Origin: an uncultured Enhydrobacter sp.
GTDB lineage: Bacteria; Pseudomonadota; Gammaproteobacteria; Pseudomonadales; Moraxellaceae
Assembly: GCA_946222995.1 (NCBI GenBank)
Contig: CAMIOS010000017.1
Span: forward strand, 1-51,804
Length of the DNA stretch: 51,804 bases
Direction: 5' to 3'
Shown here: piece after piece, positions 25,191 through 34,019 of the stretch
Layout of the letters: each line of letters opens with the position of its first letter
Numbering within the stretch: position 1 is the stretch's first letter
The notes under the pieces: model-generated
Databases searched by the model: none
Told to the model about the DNA's origin: nothing
What the model saw: only the letters and a program-made list of their open reading frames with translations
Program-made: the position numbers and the translations under genes

Positions 25191-26465
25191 ATGTCCATAC
25201 AACCTATCTGCAATCAAACTGCGAACTTTACTATTCAAAAAGACCCACTGCCCACTGTTGCCATTATCGGTGCAGGGGCAGCGGGCTTGATGGTCGCGGA
25301 TTATCTCAAAGACTTTGCTGTCACTATCCATGTGTATGAACAAAAACCTTCGCCTGCCCGCAAGCTACTGATGGCAGGCAAATCAGGGCTAAATATTAGT
25401 CATGCCGAACCGCTTGATAACTTTGTAAAACGCTATTCTACTGACTCGCTAACGCCCTATATCCAAGCATTTAATGCAGAACATATTCGTGACTGGATGA
25501 TAAATTTAGGTATCGAATCCTTTGTTGGCTCGACCGGGCGAATTTTCCCCACCATGATGAAAGCCTCGCCGCTACTGAGGGCTTGGCTTGCAGATTTACA
25601 ACAAGCGGGCGTGCAGTTTTTTTATCGACATTCTTGTATTGATATCAAAGGCAATCAAGCGACTTTTGCACTGGAAAAAAGCGGTGAACAATCTACATTT
25701 AGCCAAAATTTTGCTGCGATTATCCTTGCCACAGGCGGTGGCTCGTGGTCACGTCTCGGTAGCGATGGTCAATGGCAAAATTGGTTAAAGCCTGACGAAC
25801 TTACACCCTTTTACCCCAGTAATGTGGGTATTGTGCGGACATGGTCTAGTCATTTAAACGGCTATTTTGGTAAGGCGTTAAAGCGAGTCAAAGCCAGTGT
25901 TATCTCGACTGATGGCACGATGTCGCAAGGCTTTGGTGATATTATTGTCACCCACTACGGCATGGAAAGCGGGCTGATTTATCGGCTCAATCGTGCCATG
26001 CGTGAACAATTTAGGCAACGGGGTAAAATGTCATTGACCCTTGATTTGTTGCCCGATATTACTCCCGATAAATTGCTAAAAAGTTTAAATAACCCTAAAA
26101 AACAATCGCTTGCCAATGTGTGGCGCAAGGCGGGACTTGACCCTGTCAAAATCGCTTTGTTAAGAGAAATTGTTCTGAAAAATTACTGGCACGATGCCAA
26201 ACAAATAGGATTTTTTATCAAGCATTTAAACATTGAGTTTGACAGTTTTCGCCCGATGGATGAGGCAATTAGTACAGGGGGTGGGGTAAAACTTGACGCT
26301 TTGACCACGGATTTGCAGTTAATGTCCAATCCCTTTGTTTTTTGTTGTGGGGAAATGCTAGATTGGGATGCCCCGACAGGGGGTTATTTACTAACAGCAT
26401 GCTTTGCCACGGGGCGGGCAGCGGGCGTTGGGGTGGTTAAGTTTTTGGAATTAAAGAAAAAATGA
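25191..26465 (+). CDS. BaiN/HI0933-type FAD-dependent oxidoreductase
   Basis: This 424-residue flavoprotein has a dinucleotide-binding motif (IIGAGAAGLMVADYL, near residue 27), followed by the family signature KLLMAGKSGLNISH. The end carries FCCGEMLDWDAPTGGYLLTACFATGRAAG, a second FAD contact typical of the TIGR03862 subgroup. Physiological substrates of these proteins are poorly known. The stop overlaps the mnmC start by four bases (ATGA), so the two are translationally coupled. No strong ribosome-binding site precedes the ATG. Confidence 0.87.
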   Translation: MSIQPICNQTANFTIQKDPLPTVAIIGAGAAGLMVADYLKDFAVTIHVYEQKPSPARKLLMAGKSGLNISHAEPLDNFVKRYSTDSLTPYIQAFNAEHIRDWMINLGIESFVGSTGRIFPTMMKASPLLRAWLADLQQAGVQFFYRHSCIDIKGNQATFALEKSGEQSTFSQNFAAIILATGGGSWSRLGSDGQWQNWLKPDELTPFYPSNVGIVRTWSSHLNGYFGKALKRVKASVISTDGTMSQGFGDIIVTHYGMESGLIYRLNRAMREQFRQRGKMSLTLDLLPDITPDKLLKSLNNPKKQSLANVWRKAGLDPVKIALLREIVLKNYWHDAKQIGFFIKHLNIEFDSFRPMDEAISTGGGVKLDALTTDLQLMSNPFVFCCGEMLDWDAPTGGYLLTACFATGRAAGVGVVKFLELKKK

Positions 26466-28492
26466 CAAGCATTAGCAACGCCAAAATCGTTTGGCAAATC
26501 GATGACAATGGCACAACCGTCCCCACATCGAGCGACTTTGGCGATGTGTATTTTTCCAAAACCGACGGCTTGGCAGAATCCCACTACGTCTTTATTGACG
26601 GCAACGACCTACCCACTCGCCTAGCTAATTTGGATGATTATCAGCGGTTTGTTATCGGTGAAATCGGCTTTGGCACAGGCTTAAACGTGCTAGCGATTTG
26701 GCAACTGTGGCAACAGGTGCGACCTAACAATCACAGCCATTTGCACATCATCACCACCGAAAAATTTCCGCTTGCCAAAGCCGACCTTACCCAAGCCTTA
26801 AGCGTGTGGCAAGAATTACAGCCCTTTTCACAACAATTGATTAAAAATTACCCGCCACCGCTGGCAGGCTGTCATCGTTTAAACTTTTTTGACCAGCGGA
26901 TCACGCTTGATATGTGGCTGGGCGATGCCACCGACAGTCTATCACAAATTATCGGGCAAGCCAAAGTCGATGCGTGGTTACTAGACGGCTTTGCCCCTGC
27001 CTGCAATAGCGAGCTATGGGCGGACGGACTGTTTGCCCAAATCGCCCGCCTTTCAGGCAAGGATACAACATTGGCGACCTTTAGCGTGGCAGGCGTGGTC
27101 AAACATGGATTACAACAGCACGGCTTTGCCCTTGCCAAACGTAAAGGCTTTGGCAAAAAACGGGAAATGCTGACTGCAACTTTTGCCCCGCTTACCCAAG
27201 CAACAGCGTTTAACGCATTAAGTTTTCGCTATAACAAAAAAATTAAACCTTTTTTTGTTACTCTACCCTTTACCGAAAGCTTTGAAATAAAACTTCGTAC
27301 ACACAGAAAACCAAATAAACAAAAAGATTTTGAATTACCAAATTTTTTGCCTACTTCACTGCCGCTCTTTATTGCTGTAATTGGTGCGGGGGTCGCGGGT
27401 TTAAGTTGTGCCTATGCATTGGCAATGCGGGGGCATCGGGTGACAATTTTTGACAAAGACAAGCCGTTATCAGGGGCTTCGGGCAATATTCGGGCATTTC
27501 TTGCCCCCAAGCTGACTAGCCTTAAACGCCTTCCAACCAATTTGCACGCCATCGGCTATTTGGCAAGCTGTCGCTTTTATCCTGCCTTAAGCAAGCAGAC
27601 GGGCGCTGCGATTTTGCAGACCACAGGCTGTTTGGATTTATTGTCGCATAATCGGCTGGAACTTGAGGAAGTGCAAGATTTCCCACCCGAATTTGCCGAT
27701 CTTTTAACGGCGCAACAAGCCAAAGACTTGGTAGGTTTTGAGGTGGGACAGGCGATTTTTTTGCCGCAAGCAGGGCTGATTGATACCGCAAATTTTGCTA
27801 AGGCGGTATTAACTCAGCCAAATATTATATTTCAACAGGGGAGTTTAGACAGTTTTGCGCAACACGGCGAAAAAGTGAATATCAATTTTGCTAGCTTTAA
27901 CCAAGAATTTGACCATGTGATTTTGTGCATGGCGCTAGACACTTGCGATTTTTTACCAAGTATCAAACGCTTTAATCATAGCCGAGGGCAAGTAACCTGG
28001 TTTGCAGTGGCGGACCATGACCGCTTGCCTAGCTTACCGCTTAAATATGGCAGTTATTTTGCCACCTTTTATGAAGATAGCCAAAAATACGCGATGATGG
28101 GGGCAAGCTTTGTGCGAGATACATTTGACATCACGCCTGCCACTGCCGACCATGCCATGAATTTGGCGGATTTGGCGGATGCAGTACCTGACCTAGTCAA
28201 CAATAATGAATCGTTTGATTTATTAAAAAATGCAGAGCATTGGCAAGGGCGTGCAAGACTACGCAGCCAAACGGTGGATTATCTGCCGCTTGCGGGGCAA
28301 GTCTGGCAAAATGGGCGAACCACCGAGAGCCGTGTATGGACATTTTCGGCATTGGGGTCAAAGGGCTATGCGTATGCGCCGACTGGTAGTGAGTTGCTCG
28401 CGGGCTTGATGTGCGGTGAGATTTTGCCATTGGCAAAAAAGATGGTCAAAAATCTCAGCCCCAATCGTAAGGTATTAAAAACGAAATCTTAG
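26462..28492 (+). CDS. mnmC: Bifunctional tRNA wobble-uridine modification enzyme MnmC
   Basis: This 676-residue two-domain enzyme completes the mnm5s2U modification at tRNA position 34. The N-terminal methyltransferase domain (MnmD) has GEIGFGTGLNVLAIW for SAM binding and WLLDGFAPACNSELW. The C-terminal domain has an FAD motif, VIGAGVAGLSCAYALAMRGH, near residue 305, and would remove the carboxymethyl group from cmnm5s2U. A closing glycine-rich stretch, LGSKGYAYAPTGSELLAGLM, is typical. Both halves look complete. It overlaps the upstream flavoprotein gene by four bases. Confidence 0.94.
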   Translation: MTSISNAKIVWQIDDNGTTVPTSSDFGDVYFSKTDGLAESHYVFIDGNDLPTRLANLDDYQRFVIGEIGFGTGLNVLAIWQLWQQVRPNNHSHLHIITTEKFPLAKADLTQALSVWQELQPFSQQLIKNYPPPLAGCHRLNFFDQRITLDMWLGDATDSLSQIIGQAKVDAWLLDGFAPACNSELWADGLFAQIARLSGKDTTLATFSVAGVVKHGLQQHGFALAKRKGFGKKREMLTATFAPLTQATAFNALSFRYNKKIKPFFVTLPFTESFEIKLRTHRKPNKQKDFELPNFLPTSLPLFIAVIGAGVAGLSCAYALAMRGHRVTIFDKDKPLSGASGNIRAFLAPKLTSLKRLPTNLHAIGYLASCRFYPALSKQTGAAILQTTGCLDLLSHNRLELEEVQDFPPEFADLLTAQQAKDLVGFEVGQAIFLPQAGLIDTANFAKAVLTQPNIIFQQGSLDSFAQHGEKVNINFASFNQEFDHVILCMALDTCDFLPSIKRFNHSRGQVTWFAVADHDRLPSLPLKYGSYFATFYEDSQKYAMMGASFVRDTFDITPATADHAMNLADLADAVPDLVNNNESFDLLKNAEHWQGRARLRSQTVDYLPLAGQVWQNGRTTESRVWTFSALGSKGYAYAPTGSELLAGLMCGEILPLAKKMVKNLSPNRKVLKTKS

Positions 28493-28515
28493 TTTTAACA
28501 CACTAATTTTCTGTG

Positions 28516-28884
28516 CTAAAAATTTTGCGGATAGTCAAGGGCATATACAAAAGCGGTCACTTGCTCACCGTTTTCAAGGGTGGCAATGGTTTCAATCCGC
28601 TGATAACTTTCGCCTTCAAATTCATCGAGTCGCTGCCAATGATTGACCAAATCATCCGAGGAAAACACAAAGCCTTCGACGAGTTTGCCTAGCTCATCAG
28701 GGCTTGTTGTTGGTATAAGAGCAGGAAAGCCCAAGGCTGACCCCCAACCGCCATCCGCGATTAAATGCCCGTGCACACTAGCAGGTGTCCATTCACCATT
28801 GACAATTGGGGTCATGATGTGGTGGTTACTGCGGTTTGGCGCAAGGGTGCCATAAACAAATAACTGTTCTTGAGGGTTACTCAT
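28516..28884 (-). CDS. Gamma-glutamylcyclotransferase-like protein
   Basis: This 122-residue protein has the GGCT fold signature: LFVYGTLAPNRSNHH at the N-terminus, with the YGTL substrate loop, and VEGFVFSSDD then LDEFEGESYQRI, which carries the likely catalytic glutamate. Such enzymes release 5-oxoproline from gamma-glutamyl compounds. Its start overlaps the hisG stop by four bases, so it is the last gene of the ibaG-murA-hisG operon. Confidence 0.85.
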   Translation of the reverse strand: MSNPQEQLFVYGTLAPNRSNHHIMTPIVNGEWTPASVHGHLIADGGWGSALGFPALIPTTSPDELGKLVEGFVFSSDDLVNHWQRLDEFEGESYQRIETIATLENGEQVTAFVYALDYPQNF

Positions 28885-29528
28885 AGTGTTGCCACAGAAT
28901 GTTTTAAGCTATCTAAAATCGGCTCAAGTAAGGCAAATTTACGTTTGTAGCTGACTTGATTGACAATCAAGCGCGATGAGATTTTGGCGATTTCGACCCG
29001 AGGCTCTAGTCCATTGGCTCGCAACGTGTTGCCTGTATCAACCACATCCACAATCAAGTCGCCTAAGCCAACCAGTGGCGCAAGTTCCATCGAGCCGTAC
29101 AGTTTAATGACATCAACCTGCTCGCCCCGACTGGCAAAAAACGCTCGGGTCACATTGACATACTTGGTAGCAATGCGCAGTCGGCGATTGGGCAATTCTA
29201 AGCCGACTTTGCCTGCGGTCATTAGGCGACATTTAGCAATTTTTAAGTCCAGTAGTTCATATAGATTGCTTGAGCCATGCTCCATCAATACATCTTTGCC
29301 CGCCACCCCAAAATCCGCCGCCCCATGTTCGACATAGGTCGGCACATCCGATGCTCGCAAAATGAGCACTCTCACATCAGGATGCGTTGTCGGAAAAATC
29401 AGTTTGCGCGATTGTTCCACATCTTCAAGTAGCTCAATACCTGCTTTGGCAAGCATAGGCATCGTATCTTTTAGGATTCGTCCTTTGGATAGAGCAAGGG
29501 TTAAGCCTGTATAGGTATCCGTCATCAT
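28881..29528 (-). CDS. hisG: ATP phosphoribosyltransferase, short form
   Basis: This 215-residue enzyme carries out the first step of histidine synthesis, joining ATP and PRPP. ALSKGRILKDTMPML opens the protein, and DLIVDVVDTGNTLRANGL is the PRPP-binding loop. The C-terminal regulatory domain of the long form is missing, so it should need the HisZ subunit, which is not in this window. AAAGGTGA precedes the ATG, which overlaps the murA stop by four bases. hisD, often next to hisG, is absent here and replaced by the GGCT-like gene. Confidence 0.93.
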   Translation of the reverse strand: MMTDTYTGLTLALSKGRILKDTMPMLAKAGIELLEDVEQSRKLIFPTTHPDVRVLILRASDVPTYVEHGAADFGVAGKDVLMEHGSSNLYELLDLKIAKCRLMTAGKVGLELPNRRLRIATKYVNVTRAFFASRGEQVDVIKLYGSMELAPLVGLGDLIVDVVDTGNTLRANGLEPRVEIAKISSRLIVNQVSYKRKFALLEPILDSLKHSVATL

Positions 29529-30805
29529 TCACCTTTAATCCGCTCAATTTTTATCCCAAGCCCTCGCAATTTTTCTTCCACATTTTCATAGCCTCTGTCA
29601 ATGTGGTAAATTTGCTCCATGACTGTTTCGCCATCAGCCGCCGCTGCTGCCATTACAAGCGACATCGATGCCCGTAAGTCTGTGGCTTGTACGGGGGCAG
29701 CGTTGAGTTTTTCCACGCCTTTGACGATAGCGGTATGCCCATCGACACGGATATTTGCCCCCATACGTTGTAGCTCTGGCACGTGCATGTAGCGGTTTTC
29801 AAAAATATTTTCAATAATCGTGCTTGTGCCGTCGGCGATGGCACACACCGTCATCAGCTGGGCTTGCATATCGGTTGGGAATGCAGGGTGTGGCAAGGTG
29901 CGAATATCCACAGCTTTTGGGCGACCCTCCATTTTGACATTAATCCAGTCATCACCGATGGTGATTTGAGCCCCCATTTCTTCAAATTTTTTGAGTACCG
30001 ACTGCATCAAGCTGGCATCAGTTTTTTTGGCAGTGACTTCCCCGCCTGTCATCATGGCAAGAGCCAGATACGAGCCTGTTTCGATACGGTCGGGTACGAC
30101 TGAATACTCACAACCGTGTAATTTTTCCACGCCTTCAATGGTCATATACGCTGTACCGATACCCTCGATTTTTGCCCCCATTTTAACCAGCATATTGGCT
30201 AAATCGACCACTTCAGGCTCACGGGCACAATTCTCAAGATGGGTTGTTCCTTCCGCTAAGGCTGCCGCCATGATGGTATTTTCAGTACCGCCCACGGTGA
30301 CCATATCAAAGGTAAAATGACAGCCTTGTAAGCGTTTGGTTTTGCCATTTTTTGACAAAGGGGCTTTGGCTTTGACATAGCCATTTTCTAGGGTGATGGT
30401 CGCGCCCATCGCTTCCAACGCTTTTAAGTGCTGATCCACGGGGCGAGAGCCGATTTCACAGCCGCCCGGTAACGACACTTCAGCTTCACCAAAACGGGCA
30501 AGCAACGGTCCTAATACCAGAATCGATGCGCGCATGGTTTTGACAAGATCATACGGGGCATAATAGTTGTTGATGGTACTGGTGTCGCAGGTGACGGTAT
30601 CACCATTTTTTTCGATTTTGATGCCCATCCCTGCAATCAGTTGTACTAAGGTAGTCACGTCTTTTAGGGTCGGGACATTGGTTAAAGTGGTTGGTGTTTC
30701 CCCCAAAATCATGGCAGCCAGCAAAGGCAATGCCGCATTTTTTGCCCCAGAAATGGTGACTTCGCCGGTGATTTTTGAGCCACCTGTAATCACAAATTTA
30801 TCCAT
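29525..30805 (-). CDS. murA: UDP-N-acetylglucosamine 1-carboxyvinyltransferase
   Basis: This 426-residue enzyme makes the first committed precursor of peptidoglycan by transferring enolpyruvate to UDP-GlcNAc. The opening MDKFVITGGSKITGEVTISG and the GAKNAALPLLAA motif are standard. The catalytic cysteine is in LPGGCEIGSRPVDQH. The start at 30805 is supported by AAGGGG upstream; a 14-residue longer frame runs into ibaG. It is the target of fosfomycin, and the active cysteine makes this version formally sensitive. Confidence 0.95.
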   Translation of the reverse strand: MDKFVITGGSKITGEVTISGAKNAALPLLAAMILGETPTTLTNVPTLKDVTTLVQLIAGMGIKIEKNGDTVTCDTSTINNYYAPYDLVKTMRASILVLGPLLARFGEAEVSLPGGCEIGSRPVDQHLKALEAMGATITLENGYVKAKAPLSKNGKTKRLQGCHFTFDMVTVGGTENTIMAAALAEGTTHLENCAREPEVVDLANMLVKMGAKIEGIGTAYMTIEGVEKLHGCEYSVVPDRIETGSYLALAMMTGGEVTAKKTDASLMQSVLKKFEEMGAQITIGDDWINVKMEGRPKAVDIRTLPHPAFPTDMQAQLMTVCAIADGTSTIIENIFENRYMHVPELQRMGANIRVDGHTAIVKGVEKLNAAPVQATDLRASMSLVMAAAAADGETVMEQIYHIDRGYENVEEKLRGLGIKIERIKGE

Positions 30806-30815
30806 ACTTTTCCCC

Positions 30816-31073
30816 TTATTGCGCATTTTGGTTGGCTTGCATGTCATCCCATTGTTGGTGGGTCAAAGCTTGCACGTTTAATGCATGGATCTCACCTGAG
30901 GCAAATTTATCGCTGACTAACCCTAATACGGCTTGCTGGCGCTGTACTGGGCGTTTGCCCACAAAACTGTCATCCACAACTCGCACGTCGAATTTGTTGC
31001 CTTGGTTGGCGGCTTCAATTTTGCCATTGGGGAAATGGGGTTGGAGTAATTCGATTAAATCTTGTGCGTTCAT
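30816..31073 (-). CDS. ibaG: BolA-family protein IbaG
   Basis: This 85-residue protein has the BolA fold pattern, with a KFDVRVVDDSFVGKRPVQRQQAV segment and a short final helix. It lacks the cysteine of BolA proper and matches the IbaG/YrbA branch, which works with monothiol glutaredoxins in iron-sulfur handling. A place just before murA is the usual one for this gene. It probably starts the ibaG-murA-hisG operon. Confidence 0.88.
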   Translation of the reverse strand: MNAQDLIELLQPHFPNGKIEAANQGNKFDVRVVDDSFVGKRPVQRQQAVLGLVSDKFASGEIHALNVQALTHQQWDDMQANQNAQ

Positions 31074-31166
31074 GGGTTGTACCTATTGGGAAATTTTAAA
31101 AAAATTGTGCGATAGCATAGCATAAAATCGAGGCATTTTAAATTTGTAAGTACGGGAAAAATATTT

Positions 31167-31592
31167 TTACTCAACCCAAAATGCCCCTTTTAGCCAATCG
31201 ACTTGCGTTGTTTCATGATTGGTCGAAAAGGTAACGACATCAAAACGGCTGTCAAAGTCGTGAAAATGCTTAAAATCAAAGTTAGCAAAATCGTCAAAAT
31301 AGCTTAAAAAGGCTTGGGCGGTTTTGATGATTTTCTGTTGTTTGGCGGAGGTAATGCTGTCTTCGGCTGTACCAAAATCGTTACCAAAACTCGCAATTTT
31401 GCGTTGGCGGACTTCGATAAAAACCAAACACGGAATTTTGACGGTTTTATCCAGCATAACTAAGTCAAGTTCGCCCATGTTTTTATAATGCCAGTTTTTG
31501 GCGATGAGGGTTAAGCCTTGGGCTTGTAGGTGCTGTAAGGCAAGGGTCTCAAAATGCTCGCCTTGGCGTTGTTTAGGAGCGGTGAGTTTCAT
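31167..31592 (-). CDS. yraN: YraN family (UPF0102) putative nuclease
   Basis: This 141-residue protein has the UPF0102 pattern of a PD-ExK nuclease fold: RQGEHFETLALQHLQAQG, NMGELDLVMLD and LVFIEVRQRK, then SITSAKQQKI and RFDVVTF. The molecular role is unknown in most bacteria. Its ATG overlaps the stop of the upstream membrane-protein gene by four bases. Confidence 0.88.
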   Translation of the reverse strand: MKLTAPKQRQGEHFETLALQHLQAQGLTLIAKNWHYKNMGELDLVMLDKTVKIPCLVFIEVRQRKIASFGNDFGTAEDSITSAKQQKIIKTAQAFLSYFDDFANFDFKHFHDFDSRFDVVTFSTNHETTQVDWLKGAFWVE

Positions 31593-32488
31593 TTTGACGT
31601 TGGTCTTTTCTTAGCAGGTTTGACAGAAAGATACGTAAAAAAAGCGGTTAAAACTGTGACAAATCCAAGTAAAGCACTTGAAGCCATATCTTTTGCTATA
31701 AACATTATCATAGTAAATGTGCCGCTAATAATTGAAATGGTTAAAAACAATGCCATACCAATAAGCCCCAAACATCCCGCACTTTCGGTATTTTCATTAA
31801 GCTGTTTTTGAAATTCTGCGACTTGCTCTTGTGTCATTTTTGGCAACGATTTTCTAATTCTTCTATCTTGCCAACCAAGCCCAATTGTAGGCAAAACCAA
31901 TAAAACAAAAGTCCAAAACCATTGATGAATAGCTACCGATTTTTGCTCTAAAAATAAGGCTTTTTGGCTATCAAATTCATAAATCTTTTTCCCGTTGACT
32001 TCGATTTCATAAGCAAGATTACCATTTGCGGTGTTTGGCTGATACCAAACGGTTGCTTTCTGTCCTTTGTATTGATAAATATTATGACAAGCATCATGTA
32101 CATTGTCTGTACAATGAAATCGCTTGTCCGCCAGTTCTAAAAATGTTGTTGAATAATAACGGCTAGCTTTTATGTAAGTGGATTTTTCAGGAATTATGCC
32201 TGTAATTTGCTCAAGCTGACTTTTATGTTCAACAAAATTATCCATAATATCCAAGCCATTTAGCAAAAATAAAACGCTTACAATAAAAGGTATCAACCAA
32301 AATAGATTCATTAAATTTGGGTTAATAGGTGGTTTTTGGTAAAACTTACTCGACCAAATCGCAAGCAATAAAATAAACAACGCTATAAAAATAACTATTG
32401 GTTTAGCAAGCCAAAATCCAAGTGGTAGCATTATCAAGGTATAAATTATGCTAAGATAATAAAAATTTTTTGGTGTAATTTTCTGCAT
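31589..32488 (-). CDS. Multi-pass membrane protein, unknown function
   Basis: This 299-residue protein has hydrophobic segments at about residues 10-45 (two), 60-80, 185-205, 235-255 and 265-285. Between the third and fourth is a roughly 100-residue soluble part with two cysteines (HCTDNVHDACHN), likely periplasmic. The layout recalls DUF3592-type proteins, with a YKGQKATVWYQPNTANG motif, but I cannot assign it firmly. It overlaps yraN by four bases, so it is probably co-transcribed with it. Confidence 0.7.
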   Translation of the reverse strand: MQKITPKNFYYLSIIYTLIMLPLGFWLAKPIVIFIALFILLLAIWSSKFYQKPPINPNLMNLFWLIPFIVSVLFLLNGLDIMDNFVEHKSQLEQITGIIPEKSTYIKASRYYSTTFLELADKRFHCTDNVHDACHNIYQYKGQKATVWYQPNTANGNLAYEIEVNGKKIYEFDSQKALFLEQKSVAIHQWFWTFVLLVLPTIGLGWQDRRIRKSLPKMTQEQVAEFQKQLNENTESAGCLGLIGMALFLTISIISGTFTMIMFIAKDMASSALLGFVTVLTAFFTYLSVKPAKKRPTSK

Positions 32489-32558
32489 TTATCACTTCAG
32501 TTATAACAATAGAATTTTGCTTATCATAGACCAAAATTAAACAATAAACGAGAAAAAA

Positions 32559-33407
32559 ATGACCGCAAAAACAGGCACACTTTATATCGTTGCCACCCCC
32601 ATCGGCAACCTATCCGACATCACCGCCCACGCCCTCGACTGCCTAAAAACCGTCGATATCATCGCCTGCGAAGACACCCGCACCTCGGGCAAGCTGTTGC
32701 AACATTTCAACATCTCCACTCAAACATGGGCATACCACGACTACAACGCCGAAGTGCAGACCCCCAAACTCATCGAAATGCTCCAATCGGGCAAACACAT
32801 CGCCCTTATCTCGGACGCAGGCACACCGCTGATTAGCGACCCTGGTTTTCGACTGGTGCGAGCCTGCCACGAATACGGCATCAAAGTCTCGCCTGTGGTC
32901 GGGGCGTGTGCCGCCATTGCGGGGTTATCGGTGGCGGGGTTGCCGTCGGATAAGTTTTATTTTTATGGCTTCTTGCCCGCCAAAAGCCACGGACGCAAAG
33001 AAGAACTTGACAACGTCAAAAATCTAACAGCAACCCTAATTTTTTATGAAGCCCCGCACCGCATTATCGATTGCGTGGCGGATATGGCAAGCGTATTGGG
33101 CGAAGATAGAAAGGTGACGTTTTGCCGAGAGATTACCAAAACCTTTGAAACCGTCTACCCCTCCACTTTGGGCGAGTTATTAACCTTTATCAAAAGCGAC
33201 CCCAATCAGCAAAGAGGCGAAATGGTGCTTGTGGTGGGCGGTGCGGTGGCAACTAGCGACGATATCGGCAAGCATGATGATTTATTAAAACGGCTCTTGC
33301 AGGATTTATCGGTGAAAAAGGCGGCACAGCTTGCCAGCGATATCACAGGGGCGAAAAAAAATGCCTTGTATGAACGGGCGTTGATGTTAAAGGGTGATGA
33401 TGATTAG
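32559..33407 (+). CDS. rsmI: 16S rRNA 2'-O-ribose methyltransferase RsmI
   Basis: This 282-residue enzyme methylates C1402 of 16S rRNA with S-adenosylmethionine. GTLYIVATPIGNLSDITAHAL and IACEDTRTSGKLLQHF open the protein; ALISDAGTPLISDPGF and SPVVGACAAIAGLSVAGLP are SAM-site landmarks of the tetrapyrrole-methylase fold. The second half carries FYEAPHRI. It is divergent from the membrane-protein gene. Its 3' end overlaps the next gene by eight bases. Confidence 0.94.
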   Translation: MTAKTGTLYIVATPIGNLSDITAHALDCLKTVDIIACEDTRTSGKLLQHFNISTQTWAYHDYNAEVQTPKLIEMLQSGKHIALISDAGTPLISDPGFRLVRACHEYGIKVSPVVGACAAIAGLSVAGLPSDKFYFYGFLPAKSHGRKEELDNVKNLTATLIFYEAPHRIIDCVADMASVLGEDRKVTFCREITKTFETVYPSTLGELLTFIKSDPNQQRGEMVLVVGGAVATSDDIGKHDDLLKRLLQDLSVKKAAQLASDITGAKKNALYERALMLKGDDD

Positions 33408-33966
33408 TTATTTACTTGATGAACGCCAAATTTGGTTTTTGGATAATTTAATCGCTTTTATGGTTGAATATTATGATATTTCTACCCGTGCCGATTATGG
33501 TTTGTTCAAAGCTAAAATTGAAGAATGGCAAAAAAATGGATTCTATGACGATGCTATGTTGTATTTTTGGTATTATGAGCCGATTCAATATTTAAATAGC
33601 TTCCATCAAGATATTTATCTGAATTTTTGCAAGGTGATTCATAATTTAGGCTTCTATATACCTACTGATGAACAAGTTGTAATATTTAACACCCTCAATC
33701 TGATTGAAAGAATTGAACAAGCTGAATCTATATATGATAAGCAAAATAAAATTAATGATTTGTGGATTGCTTGGGACTATGGAGAAACTTGCGATACCAC
33801 ATATATCATTAAAGCTTTCAATATTTTAAGAGAACAAGAAATATTAGATTGTGATGATGACAATGACCTATTCGAAAAATGTTATCAAAGGTTGCTAAAA
33901 TTATTTAAATTATGGAAAGCTCGCTACCCCTCCAAAGAACAAATTTATCTGTCATTAATTATCTAA
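33400..33966 (+). CDS. Hypothetical protein overlapping rsmI
   Basis: This 188-residue acidic, aromatic-rich and probably mostly helical protein is not recognised. It is rich in tyrosine and tryptophan pairs (YFWYYEP, DLWIAWDYGE). The ATG at 33400 fits the AAAGGG five bases upstream; the frame can also start at 33397 or 33394. It overlaps rsmI and is more AT-rich than it, hinting at a later insertion. It ends at a good terminator. Confidence 0.65.
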   Translation: MISYLLDERQIWFLDNLIAFMVEYYDISTRADYGLFKAKIEEWQKNGFYDDAMLYFWYYEPIQYLNSFHQDIYLNFCKVIHNLGFYIPTDEQVVIFNTLNLIERIEQAESIYDKQNKINDLWIAWDYGETCDTTYIIKAFNILREQEILDCDDDNDLFEKCYQRLLKLFKLWKARYPSKEQIYLSLII

Positions 33967-33981
33967 CAATTTTTAAAGATT

Positions 33982-34012
33982 AAAAAAGCCGAAAATATTA
34001 TTTCGGCTTTTT
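33982..34012. terminator. Bidirectional terminator between the hypothetical gene and coaBC
   Basis: AAAAAAGCCGAAA and TTTCGGCTTTTT pair around a short loop, with A- and T-runs on the two sides. It lies between convergent genes. Confidence 0.9.
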
Positions 34013-34019
34013 CAAACAA

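Noticed and set aside
29783..30320. Frames antisense to murA and many similar frames opposite ribosomal genes
   Set aside because: They are shadows of well-identified genes on the other strand, with no ribosome-binding sites or family motifs.
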